Positions 22,455 through 64,000 of a DNA stretch of 64,000 nt are shown piece by piece. Position 1 is the first letter of the stretch, and each line of letters begins with the position of its first letter. A model generated the notes under the pieces. The model saw only the letters and a program-made list of their open reading frames with translations, was not told where the DNA came from and did no database searches. The position numbers were made by a program, and so were the translations under genes. The stretch is from Neodontobutis hainanensis (taxonomy: Eukaryota; Chordata; Actinopteri; Gobiiformes; Odontobutidae): the NCBI GenBank assembly GCA_024349245.1, contig JALDNG010000026.1:1777501-1841500 (forward strand), read 5' to 3'.

Positions 22455-24066
22455 ATGGCTCAGTCACAGACAACTAAAGAAGACCGTGAGATAGCTATTG
22501 ACAAATGCTACATTTGCCTGAGTCCGTTTGAAGAACAAACCGTGGGTTCTCTAGAAAACTGTCAGCATGTATTTTGCCTTGAATGTATTTTCCAGTGGTC
22601 TAAGGTAAGTGCACATCTCACCTGTTTGATCATCTAGTATAGTTTTTGCTTCTCTTTCGTTCTACACGGCTTTCATCCATTCTAGCACAGCGGTGGGCAA
22701 ACTAAGGCCCAGAGGCCACTTGCGGCCCGTTAAGCTGTTTAATCTGGCCCCCCAAGCATTTACCAATATTTTATTGACGAATAAACACTGCATATATTCT
22801 GCAGTGATCACTTGATTATACTATACGACATGCTCCAAACTGTAAATACCTTTCCTAAAGGCAAAAGATTGATCCTAAGTGAGTTCCCTGTGTCCCGGCC
22901 GTCCACTAGAGTCCCATATTCTAATGTGGCCTTTGGGGAACTACCATACTACTGTTTAGACTGAGGGGGAGAAACTTGATTCATGCAGATTAATCTTTTT
23001 CTTTTTGGTTTTCAGACAGCCAACACTTGTCCTGTGGATCGAATCAGTTTTACTTTAATCTACCAGAGGCGGTATATTGGAGGTTCCATTCAAAAGAAGG
23101 TAATGATGTACACAACAGTGTTTTTACTCTCTTTTAAAAATGCAACTTAACATTTATTACCTAAGCTCTCTGTTTGTCCAGATCAAAATCACTGCACCGA
23201 GAAGAGATGTAGAAGAAGAAGAGAGACACGTCATCATCTGTGAAAACTGTGGACGCAGTGATCGAAGGAATCAAGTGCTTGTGTGTTCACATTGTGATTC
23301 GGGGTATGGGGGCACCTCACATTGTCCAGTTTTGTCCACGTTTTCTACACTAGTTGTATGTTTGCTGAAACATCAAAGTTGTAGTCAATAATGTTTTCAC
23401 AGGTATCACATGAACTGCTTGACACCTGCAGTAAGTGAAGCTCCTGACGGTGACTGGATGTGTCCTGAATGTCAGCTTAGTCTTAATCAAGCAGGCAAGC
23501 CACACCAGTGTAGACATACCCTTGCAGTAGAAAGTGTTCAGTTGATTTACTAAATGTATTTTACTTCATTGCCACATCCAGGCAGTTTTGCAGCCGAGGA
23601 AGGAATCAGCGACGGGGAACTAGAGGACATTCTTTCTGAAGTTGATGAAACCACGAGCAGCCGTCTTCGACCCTCCACCGTAAATCCTCCCGGCAGTTCA
23701 AGTGGACTGCGACGCAGTGAGAGGATGCAGACCAGGTCTAACAGAAATCCCAGTGTACCACCATCTGTAACCGTAAATACTATCCATCTTCACCTAACAC
23801 TAAATCGAATATAACAAATTTACATAGCTTAAAGTATTTACATTCACATTTTATTTTTTCCAGCGGGTGCCTAAGTATTTGCTACAGCTTCCAACAAATG
23901 TCACAACAGAGAACCCTTCTAGTGACAGTTTGAGTGTCTCAGACGGTAAGAAGCTTTTTTAGAATTTACTTTCATTTATCTTTTTCGGTCTAAGGATTAT
24001 CTTTTGTTTGCTTGTGTCTATGTGCTTACCACAGAGGCAGAGCAAAGAAAAAGGAAGAGGACTTGA
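22455..24066 (+). CDS. Short PHRF1-like RING and PHD finger protein
   Basis: Exons 22455-22604, 23016-23099, 23182-23303, 23403-23494, 23582-23766 (or -23772), 23864-23945 and 24035-24066 give 248 residues (250 with the alternative donor). The RING finger uses C18, C21, C36, H38, C41, C44, C55 and D58; PHRF1 also ends its RING with CPVD. The PHD finger follows with C98, C101, C113, C116, H121, C124, C139 and C142. Downstream, an acidic stretch, SSRLRP and RRSERMQTRSNRN match the post-PHD region of PHRF1. The long SR-rich part and polymerase II CTD-binding end of PHRF1 (about 1650 residues in human) are absent. It is probably a nuclear ubiquitin ligase or histone reader, by family inference. 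The fourth intron has a GC donor. The last exon ends EAEQRKRKRT, a basic NLS-like tail. Confidence 0.85.
22684..22950. mobile_element. hAT-like repeat fragment in PHRF1-like intron 1
   Basis: The segment begins GCGGTGGGCAAACTAAGGCCC and continues TTGCGGCCCGTTAA, the style of the common vertebrate hAT terminal sequence GGTGGGCAAACTACGGCCC. Near the other end GTGGCCTTTGGGG resembles the matching right side. No transposase frame is seen. Confidence 0.55.
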
Positions 24067-25087
24067 CATCAGTAACGTCTCCCCAAGTTCTACCAAGTCA
24101 AGTTGTTGAAATGCCACTTTTGAATGACCTCTGGGTGGCAGCATTCTTCTACCAGAGCTCACTGTTTGAGTTTTCACTTCTGGTACTGATTTAATGTATA
24201 AAGTTTGGCTTTTTTAAATTCAGCTGTTTTGTTTACATTTTTACTTTAACTCACTCCTTGTCATCATTTATTTTTTTAAGTGTTACCCAGAACTTTTAGT
24301 TTTTAAAAGAATTTTTTTTAAAGAATATTCTCGTTCTCTACGTTATATTTTGAAGGAAGAGAATCCTAATTTTGCAAACAATATATAAACTGTAACCTTA
24401 TGATGTAATTGAACAATCTCAGGAAACGTTTATTCTTGTGTTTTGTAATTTTTTGTTTTATGTTTTGTTTTTGTCTCCTTAAAATGTTGGTAACATTTTG
24501 GATATGGAAACTCAGAACAATACAAACTTTCTAACGTGTGTTTTTGTTAATTTTCCTACATCATTATCTCAATTATATACTAACTTTAGGGAACTTTTTG
24601 AAATCTATCAAAACCATTGGTAAATATCTCAAACACAACTAGCACCAGAGAGCACCTAAGAAATATATAGACATTATTATTACTGTAGATTAGAAATCTA
24701 TATCCCAGACTGTCATAAATTGAGTGTACACCTTCTCTCTCATTGCTCACTCATAATTGTAAGTACTGTTACTGCTTCTAATAGTTTTGAATAATTTTAC
24801 CTACGCTCAGTTAACTGAACAAATTCAAGTTGAACAGGTTTTTTCTGTTGGGTGTCACAGATAATCGTACAGTAGGAAACATGTTGCAACAACAGGTGAC
24901 TGCCTTTCAGAAAAGTCAAAAGCTCTGATAAAATCAGATTCTGAAGGTTGGTGAAAATTTATCAAAAAAAACATTCTTGCTAAAATTAAATGTTTAATGA
25001 GGTCAGTTTTCAGATGGACTATAACAAAAACTGTGTAGGCTACTAAGCCCTGCACTATGTTTTTATGTGGCGTCAAATAAAACACAA

Positions 25088-25090
<3 letters not shown>

Positions 25091-25180
<90 letters not shown>
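25091..25180. repeat. (TG)n microsatellite, about 45 units
   Basis: A pure TG array of about 90 bp, followed by AGAGAGGGGG. It lies 10 nt after an AATAAA hexamer. Confidence 0.97.
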
Positions 25181-25186
<6 letters not shown>

Positions 25187-25214
25187 GGGGTGGGACTATT
25201 GTAAAATCTTTTTG

Positions 25215-25330
25215 GGTGGTAGGGGAAACCAATGCAGACACATGCAAAACATGCAAACTCTTCTCAAAAAGGCCCTGCCCTGGATGGGAATCGAACCCAA
25301 GACCTTCTTACTGTGAGGCAGTGACTGACT
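25215..25330 (-). mobile_element. tRNA-derived SINE fragment (reverse)
   Basis: Read on the minus strand, it shows CTCACAGTAAGAAGGTC, then a B-box-like GGGTTCGATTCCC, then GCCTTTTTGAGAAGAGTTTGCATG. This is the head of a common fish tRNA-derived SINE, truncated next to the TG repeat. Confidence 0.7.
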
Positions 25331-26154
25331 TTTGCTCATTCTGGGATTCCCTTATCCCATTGCTCTCTACAACACTGAGCCATCACCTAGCATCTGCAGC
25401 CTTAGTGATGTCCCAGGACCTCATCCAGCTGCTCAGACAGGCATAATACATTTATGTTCTGGCAATTTAATTATAAATACCTTTGATTTGAAAAAGCTTC
25501 TGATACTAACACTGTTTTTGTCAGTGAATGGAACAATAGCAGAATGTTGTACTTTACTTTTCTTTACAAAAACAATTCATCCACAATCAAATCCACTTAA
25601 TTTACCAGAACAACATGTCATTCATTGTATTCCAATGGTATTCATGAACTCCATTTAGTTGTACTTGTGTAGTGTATGCAGTGTATTGTGATTCAGTGGG
25701 CGGGCACTTCTCAAAGCCTGCAGCTCATCTTGCCCTACTTTCCTCCAAAACAATGCACAGAAATGTTCACCTTCATTGAGCAGGCATGTGCGCTTAACAG
25801 AAATGGTGGAAAAGAGCAAAATATTAGGACCCTGCAAGGCGTGTAAAGCAGAGTCTTCAAGGAAAACCCTTCCATAAACCCGGGTGTCAATTTCTAAAAT
25901 TTATTCCATTGTTTATGCATCTCTGGTTTTGTATTACATATTGTAAGATGTTTGTATTTAGATGTTAGCTCTATTGAACATTTACCAGTGTGCTGTTCGG
26001 CCTTCTTACCTTACATGACTCTTTCCCAGAGAATAATCCTTACACCTGGGAATAATGATTTGAACTGTTCTTTGGCATTAGAACATTTGATACAAATCCA
26101 GCTGACACAGTAAAACCCATTTCCTGAAAGAACTTTCCTTTGTTTCTCTTCCAG

Positions 26155-26420
26155 ATGCTTCATCCCTGACCCAGCGCTCACCCTCGCCTGCACTGTGCCT
26201 GGATAAAGAGTGTCACACTGCTTCCTGCGTCACTCACAGGAACGGCACACTGTCACTGTTGGAAAAAAAAGAGCTTCTAGTGCTAAAGGGAATCAGTTGT
26301 AAAGTTGTGACCCCTAAAGCAATTAGGCTTAACTTAACACGATTAGCACACAATAAAGGCAAGGTTACAGCTTCTAATGCTCAGTGCTTCAGAGTCTGTT
26401 TGTTTAATAAGCTACAGTAA
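26155..26420 (+). CDS. Possible alternative last exon of the PHRF1-like gene
   Basis: After a good acceptor (TTGTTTCTCTTCCAG) a 266-nt frame is open in exactly the phase left by the exon ending at 23945. It reads DDASSLTQRSPSPALC and later LLEKKELLVLKGISC, ending in TAA at 26418-26420. Poly(A) signals follow at 26482-26487, with another inside at 26352-26357. Splicing here instead of at 24035 would give a 326-residue protein without the EAEQRKRKRT tail. I know no family for the peptide; a chance open frame is possible, at roughly a few percent for this length. Confidence 0.45.
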
Positions 26421-27279
26421 CCTTTTTAGAGATCTGACAGACAAAAGTTGCACATCTAAACATTGACCTCATCATTTAATTCTAATAAATCTTGTTCAGA
26501 GTAATTGATACAGCAAGTATTACATTATGTGTCAGCGGGGGTTGATATAACAAATTACAAACTCACATTACTGTAATTAAGTAGATTTTGGGGGGTAATT
26601 TGTAAGTTATAAGTACATTTTTAAGACTGTACTTTTACTTGTAATGAAGTATAGTACTGGCTGGAAAAGGAAAGTCTAGCCCATTTCTTATTTACAGCAG
26701 TGAGAGGGTTTAAGGGCTTAAGACAAATTTATATCACAGTGTGTGCAGTGCATGGTAAAGTGGTAATGAACATTTATATTTTATAGCCATGTTAGTATCT
26801 AATGCCACAGGACTGTTTTAAGGCTAACACAATGGTACACTTCATTTCTTCAAATACATGGTTTCTTTAAAGTAAAGCTGTCCTGGCCGAAACCAGCTGC
26901 AGTGAGTGGCTCCTGACAAAGCCTTATAACACCTGTTCTCCTGTTGAGTAGAAAGACGATGTCTAATACTCTGATAGACATACAGTTTCACAGATGGTGT
27001 GATGTACATAGGCCTAAACTGTATTGCATTCAATTATTGTGTCCAATGTCTTTCACAACAAAGGCCTTTCATTATGAGAGATCCTCTATGTGAGCTTTTT
27101 CCTAGGTTAAGGTCTAAAGTTCTCCGCTTTAAAGCTGGTTTAGTTTTAGCCTATAAATGTGTACTTTTAGTTCAGTCCTTCTTTTATTACCCAATAAAAT
27201 ATCATTCTCTCTCTGAGTAAAATCTCTGCCATGGCCCAGAGCCCCTGGTCTTCAGAGATGTTTTACTGTGGTTATTAAT

Positions 27280-27443
27280 AATTTTATTTTACCTTTATTT
27301 ATCCAGGAAAGTCCCACTGAGATTACAAATCTCTTTTGCAGGGAAGTGTCCTGGCTTTGGTTGTAGGGAAAACTGGAGTACCCGGAGGAAACCTACGCAG
27401 ACACGTGGAGAACATGCAAACTCCACACAGGAAGGCCCTGTGC
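27280..27443. mobile_element. Dispersed fish repeat plus reverse SINE fragment
   Basis: TTTATCCAGGAAAGTCCCAC followed by TGAGATTACAAATCTCTTTT is a familiar fish interspersed repeat. From about 27360 it is followed by GGAGTACCCGGAGGAAACC and GGAGAACATGCAAACTCCAC, the body of the same tRNA-SINE family as at 25215, in reverse orientation. Confidence 0.6.
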
Positions 27444-27606
27444 TTATTCATTAAAATAAAAATCATTACAACAAAAATCCTAAATTAATTTGGACTGGTT
27501 CTAGATATAAAACAATAAAACTAACCCCTTGGGCCTAGTCTTTAAGTCTGAGCTGCAGACTCTCATCTGTTAACAGATATTTATATAGAACACAACCCAA
27601 ATATAC

Positions 27607-27830
27607 AGGGCTTAATGGTAGAGCGGTTGTCTTATAACCGGAAGGTTGGCGGTTCAATTCCCGCTCTTCTCAGCTCATAATGTTGTTGGGCAAGACACTT
27701 CACCCGCCTTAGCTCCAGTGCCACAGCTCTGGTGTATGAATGTGTGAGTGTAGAGGTGAGTCTGGAGGTAGTGGGGGATCTATTTGGATTTATAGGAAAA
27801 GGGAATAGTCCATGTGAATTTTGCTGCTGC
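27607..27830 (+). mobile_element. tRNA-derived SINE
   Basis: The head has an A box (TGGTAGAGCGG) and a B box (GGTTCAATTCC) spaced as in a tRNA. The body contains TTGGGCAAGACACTTCACCC and GGTGTATGAATGTGTGAGTG, typical of fish SINE tails. It is a SINE and not a tRNA gene, because the acceptor stem does not pair and the body continues. Confidence 0.75.
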
Positions 27831-27849
27831 ATTTTCTATTTTAGTCTTT

Positions 27850-28080
27850 TATTGTGCTTATAGCTTTAGTAGCTACAAAGTGTTGCCTTATACATCGATG
27901 GTGTGAAAGTAATTAGGAATTTGTACTCTTGAGATGTTTTTGTTATGAGTAATTTATACTTCTACTAGAGTATTACTCTTAACACTTGTACTTTTTCCTG
28001 CAATTGAGTATTATTTTGGCCATGTAACAGTACCTTAGCTTGAGTGCAAATATTCAGTACTCTTTCCACCACTGTGTGTC
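27850..28080. repeat. Dispersed fish repeat with ACTTTTNCTNNAATTGAGTA-type blocks
   Basis: The run of short blocks such as CTTCTACTAGAGTATTACTC and TTCAGTACTCTTTCCACCAC resembles a very common fish repeat of undetermined class. A related copy in the other orientation is at about 52445-52560, where it reads ACTCAAGTAAGAGTA. Confidence 0.5.
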
Positions 28081-29639
28081 AGTGATGGCAGCCTGTGGAG
28101 CCATGCAAATGCATTTAGAAGCGTTAATAACATTACACACTTGCTGCTCAGCAAAGCAACTGGCAGCTCTTTTCGTCAGACTAAAAAGGGGAGCGCGAGG
28201 AGCAAAAGTAGGTCATCCTCTCAGAGACCCACACATCTCTTCCAATGATTCCACGCTGCAGCAGTGCATGCGTCTGCCATGAGGAACCTCTGATGTTAAA
28301 CACGAATGGAAGTCGACAGCTCACTGCACAAAGCAAGGAAAAGCTCATTGCTGCACACGGCATGTTGGCAAAGCAGCGGCAGTGTACGGTCAGGAACACT
28401 GATATGATGGATTGGACATCTCTACTATTGTACCGTGTGAATTTCAAGTTAAGCTGTCAAAAGAGCATACTGGTCTTTCAGCATCTTATAGCAAACACTT
28501 TGTCACTTTCAGGGATTATTTACTAAAGAACTAAAGGAGACAAATGCTGCTTCAAACTTACATGTGGCCATTACCTCTAAATAAATATATTATATAATTA
28601 AGATATGATGACAATGTGTTTTAGTTTTTTTTTCATAAGAGGGAGCTACATTGTCAAACCAGACACACTGACTATCCCTATTTAATTTCAAGAAAAATCT
28701 AATTAAATGTATTTTTATTGTATTGATTTTCAGACTCCCTATTTTAAGCAAAGTAGTGGAAACTGTGTTGCTTTAAACCAGTTTTATCTATTGACCGAGC
28801 CCAAACAATGTCTAAAAGAAATTAGTACCAAATTGTATTGTTCTAGTTTTAATACAAAATACAAAATATCATACGCCCACAACCAAGTTTGTTCTAAGTT
28901 TCTCTACAAGTCTGCGATTACAAGTTGCCAACTGCTGACTCCACAGCTTCATAAAGTAGTGCTGGGTGCTTTGATCTCAGATCAGGGAAATGGGCAGAGA
29001 ACGAGGCAAAGAAAAAGAGGAGAGGCCGATCCAAATAACCAGGGGACTGATGGCAATTTGCTCTCACAGCATTTTGTTCTATTAATATAAAAGTTATCAT
29101 CATAGTAGGAGAAGGATTTTGGACAAACACTGCACTAAAATCCTGTGTTATGTAAATGTATTTATTAAACTGAGATTTAATTGTCAATGATGTGGAGGTT
29201 TTTAGTCAGGATACCTCTGCTGATAATGGGTGAGATCATCTCCATTCATAGCTGCCATCTTTTTAAAGCCTGTATACAAAGGAACAATAGTGCTCTACGA
29301 AAAGCTGCAGTGAAATCCCAGGCTCTTTCATCCTGCTTTCCCATTTCCCGTGAATTAATAATAGCCTTGGCTTGAAGTGTGTGCTCTTAAGATAGTCTCA
29401 TTTATATTCTGTAATGCTGCCAAGTACTCTAGTTTGTGTTTTATAGGTGTAAGGCTTTATTTAAGGAGAAACTAGTCTACATTTTGTGGATCTTTTACCT
29501 CTTGCTGCACAGAAAAGTATATGTGAAAATGTGTGATTACAATGTGTAGCCACTATTTCCACGCAATCTAAAAAAAGTTTGCCTGTTACCCTATTTTCTT
29601 CTTTCTACACAAATGTTTATTTTTATTTATTTTTTTCAG

Positions 29640-29852
29640 GACTCCATATTTAAATGGTTGAGCAAGGTTTTGTCCAGGAAGAGCCCTCACTCTCCAGACA
29701 TTCAAATAAGCGGTAAAATGACGTCGGAGCCTCTCGTGCAGCATGAAAATACGTGTTGCGTTCAAATACAATCGGTAATAACGATGGTTAAAGAGTCGAC
29801 GCAATCTGATATAGTCCAAATGATAGAAGTCAAAAAACAAACTGTTCCATAA
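29640..29852 (+). other. Orphan exon-like open frame
   Basis: A strong acceptor (TTTATTTTTTTCAG) is followed by an in-phase frame starting DSIFKWLSKVLSRKSP and ending KKQTVP then TAA at 29850-29852. It has more CG dinucleotides than its surroundings. It does not fit the phase of the PHRF1-like exon at 23945, and no partner exon was found. It could be the last exon of an unseen gene, an upstream noncoding ACAP3 exon, or chance. Confidence 0.25.
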
Positions 29853-30166
29853 AATATGCTTAAAAAAGCCTAGTCAATTATATTAAAAGTTTCTTAGAAA
29901 TATATTGTGGTTCTAATGCCTGTGTGAAGATTAGAACATGTTTCTATCACAGGCCTATGCTCAGAGTCGGTCGATGGAGATACAAATTCCGACAGGTTCT
30001 TTGGTCAATAAACGCACCGCAGAGTCCAGTTCTGGCTGAAGGGGCTTGAGATCATCAGAGCAGTGCTAAGTGCGAGTGAAGCGCGGCGGGAGCAGACGGA
30101 GGCACACGAGCGGTGTTCGTCATAGGATACATCTTACAGACATTTGTCTTTTACCCCGCTCAGGAC

Positions 30167-30184
30167 ATGAACACATCATTTTAA
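30167..30184 (+). promoter_or_regulatory. Five-codon uORF in the ACAP3 leader
   Basis: ATGAACACATCATTTTAA ends 30 nt before the ACAP3 start codon at 30215. A longer upstream frame (29974-30039) may also be in the leader if transcription starts far enough left. Either could dampen translation of ACAP3; this is inference. Confidence 0.5.
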
Positions 30185-30214
30185 ACCCCACTCGAGACTT
30201 TATACTTGCCCAAG

Positions 30215-62105
<31,891 letters not shown>

Positions 62106-64000
62106 GTGAGTGCTGCTCCATTTGTATTTCCCAAATGAATTCCTGTTCCTACTTCAAGCATATCTCTGCTGCAGCATGGCCCAGAGTGTCAGTACTAAAC
62201 ATTAGCCAGCCTCTTTTGAAGTTTTTCTTAGCTGGAGTCAGACTCATAAAGCCTCCGGGCCAAGCCGGAGTGCATCCTGAATAATTTATACTGAACAATT
62301 AGAATCGCTGAGCTTGAACGGATTATATAGAAAGAGGTGGTTGTATCATATTTATATGAGTGGGAAACCACACTGTCCTACATTCTTATACTGTGCAGTT
62401 CTAATTCTGAGCGTTTCTTTTTTGCTGTTTCTGATTCCCTCCTGAACGAAATGCTAGTTCTTAATCTAGTTTCTGATCCCAGTTCTTCAAAAGTTTTTTT
62501 TCTTGGTACTTCTCTTTTTTGTCACACGCAGCATGAGCGAAAAGGTTTGTGCAAACGTACATGGAACAAAAGTATTGCCCTCATTCGGATCAAGAGAAAA
62601 GCAAAGGGGGAAGAAAGGGAGCTAAAGCGTTCCTGTTGCTATAGTTGCCCGATCTCACAGTGCAGCGAACGCAGCTTGTAAATGCCACGGCCATTTGTTT
62701 TTGTTTTTTTGTTTGTTTTGTGCAAATTTAATGGAGAAGTTCTGTCCACAAGAGCCTCAACAACTAGACCCTGCTGGCTCTTCAGTTTTCCCTTATACCA
62801 GCAGATGTGCTGGTGTTCTTATATTATATATTTTAGCAAAAGCTGTTAGTGATTTTCAGCGTGGTCATAGAGAGAGCATTCAGTACATTTTGATGTATAT
62901 GACATAGATTTCTTATTGGTCATTCTTCAGAAAACCAGTTCCTGTGACGTGGGACTTTGACCAATGACCGGTTTATAAGAGGAACAAAGGTCATATTATG
63001 TGTGAGCAGACTTATCAGGAGATCAATGGCATATTTTTCACAGTGTGGCTTTTTCATAGCATCAGCTTGCAGTGGCCTTTTGTTGTAATGTCTGTCTATT
63101 CTTTTTATCCTTTTTGTGGGCGCAAGGGATTGTATGCGCTCCACCAGATGCACCATCGTTGCTAAAGATGACCATTTTTATTCATATTGCCCAGGCCCGC
63201 CCAGGACTCAATGTAGCTCCACTGCGGTAATGGCTATTTGGCCTTACAGCAGCAGGTGTGTGAACCCTCAGGACGTGCATCATCAACTGACAGAGTTTGT
63301 AGTTTGCCTTCATACATTGACTCATTTGTTCCAAACAGCATCTGATTTCCCATTTGCTCAATAATTCACTGATGTTCAGTTTCTATCTGTGTGACATTGC
63401 TTCATTAAAAATAGATGATCTTTGTTGTGGGCTTGAGGGAGTGCAGAGTACCACTCAGAACACATCTTGTTTACTGTCCACACTGTTAGCTTTTGGTTTT
63501 GGATGTTGCATTCTCTTACAAGATAAAGCTAAAGGTAAGCTTCATGGTCTCAGTTTGACATCATGGTTAGAGTGTAGCGGTTGGTAGGTGTAGTTGTATT
63601 TATTTGAACTTGATTTTTTTTCATGGGTGGGTCAGCAGTGGAGTAAGAGTTCCCAGCCTTCTCCAGCAGAGGAGGTGTGTCAGGAGGATTGGTTTAACAG
63701 TTCACCTCCAGTCAGTGAAGTGTCAAAGCAGTGTTTGGGCTGAGAGCAGCTCTGTACAGTTTTAATTTGGGCTCACCATTCTTCCTTCGCACTGTGCCGT
63801 GGATACTTTGGCAGCTGTATGGTAATTAGCCCTAATCCTGAGCCTCGCAGGGCTAGCGGGCAGGTGGCTGTAGAGCAGGACACATGTCAGCAGTGGAATA
63901 GCGTGCCGTGCTACAGAGACACAATGCCTTTCCCTTCGTCGTGAGAACCACAGCCCTTGGAGTCTAAAGGCTTTCTCACTGCACATGCCTCTACTCTGAG
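62106..64000. other. ACAP3 intron after the microexon, to the window edge
   Basis: No exon resembling the next ACAP3 segment (the DFSYDESKVEF region leading into the PH domain) is present. The sequence looks unique, with no element I recognise. The open frames at 61916-62284 and 62337-62681 lack splice or family support. Confidence 0.6.

Larger units (their letters stand above)
24067..26154. other. PHRF1-like 3' UTR and downstream repeat-rich DNA
   Basis: About 1 kb of AT-rich sequence follows the TGA at 24066 and reaches an AATAAA at 25076-25081, immediately before a TG microsatellite. A SINE fragment follows at about 25215-25330. Nothing else recognisable is seen. If the alternative last exon at 26155 is used, this whole stretch is intron. 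Confidence 0.55.
26421..30214. other. Repeat-rich intergenic DNA and ACAP3 5' region
   Basis: The stretch holds several dispersed fish repeats (about 27280-27360, 27360-27443, 27607-27830 and 27850-28080) and an orphan exon-like frame at 29640-29852, listed separately. From about 29960 the sequence becomes richer in CG and forms the ACAP3 promoter and leader. PUSL1, expected here from human gene order, is not recognisable. Confidence 0.55.

Noticed and set aside
25090..25446. Open frame beginning with Cys-Val repeats
   Set aside because: It is a translation of the TG microsatellite and the adjoining SINE.
27608..27680. Possible tRNA gene with A and B boxes
   Set aside because: The acceptor stem does not pair and the sequence continues into a SINE body, so it is a tRNA-derived SINE.
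24067..30214. PUSL1 exons and the miR-200/429 cluster known from human 1p36.33
   Set aside because: No pseudouridine synthase motif and no miR-200-type seed context were seen by eye in this interval; a search could still change this.

Overview
The window looks like nuclear DNA of a ray-finned (teleost) fish. Six genes have compact exons bounded by splice sites, and the encoded proteins are close to human VWA5B1, UBXN10, CPTP, INTS11, ACAP3 and DDX19. The non-coding DNA carries repeats typical of fish: tRNA-derived SINEs, hAT-type elements, L2/CR1-clade LINE relics and long TG, CA and TA arrays. All exon coordinates were read by eye from splice sites, reading phase and remembered family sequences; no alignment was run.

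Layout, left to right. (1) 366-2624, minus: the first five coding exons of VWA5B1, running off the left edge. (2) 2645-6961: intergenic, with a minisatellite and an old direct duplication. (3) 6962-9882, plus: complete 11-exon DDX19-type DEAD-box helicase. (4) 10771-11472, minus: UBXN10, tail-to-tail with the helicase, with two X-box-like sites upstream. (5) 12487-13318, minus: CPTP, head-to-head with (6) INTS11, 13906-19908, plus, 17 coding exons. (7) 20197-21147, minus: an LPA-receptor-like class A GPCR with an intronless coding region. (8) 22455-24066, plus: a short PHRF1-like RING-PHD gene with a possible alternative last exon at 26155-26420. (9) 24067-30214: repeat-rich intergenic DNA with one orphan exon-like frame. 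(10) 30215 to the right edge, plus: ACAP3, whose BAR-domain exons are spread over 32 kb, with a 20.5-kb first intron and a 12-nt microexon at 62094-62105.

The genes do not form one pathway. INTS11 is the catalytic subunit of Integrator, DDX19 acts in mRNA export, CPTP moves ceramide-1-phosphate, UBXN10 is a ciliary p97 adaptor, ACAP3 is an Arf6 GAP and the GPCR probably senses a lysolipid. CPTP-INTS11-ACAP3 matches human 1p36.33 in relative orientation, and VWA5B1-UBXN10 are neighbours at human 1p36.12, so two blocks far apart in human lie together here. PUSL1, which sits between INTS11 and ACAP3 in human, was not found; the GPCR and the PHRF1-like gene are there instead.

No new multi-gene system is evident. 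The most notable signals are three GC-AG introns in three genes, the ACAP3 microexon, the alternative end of the PHRF1-like gene, the X-box-like pair at UBXN10, the TA palindrome inside a perfect 20-bp inverted repeat, and the 5.7-6.2 kb direct duplication.
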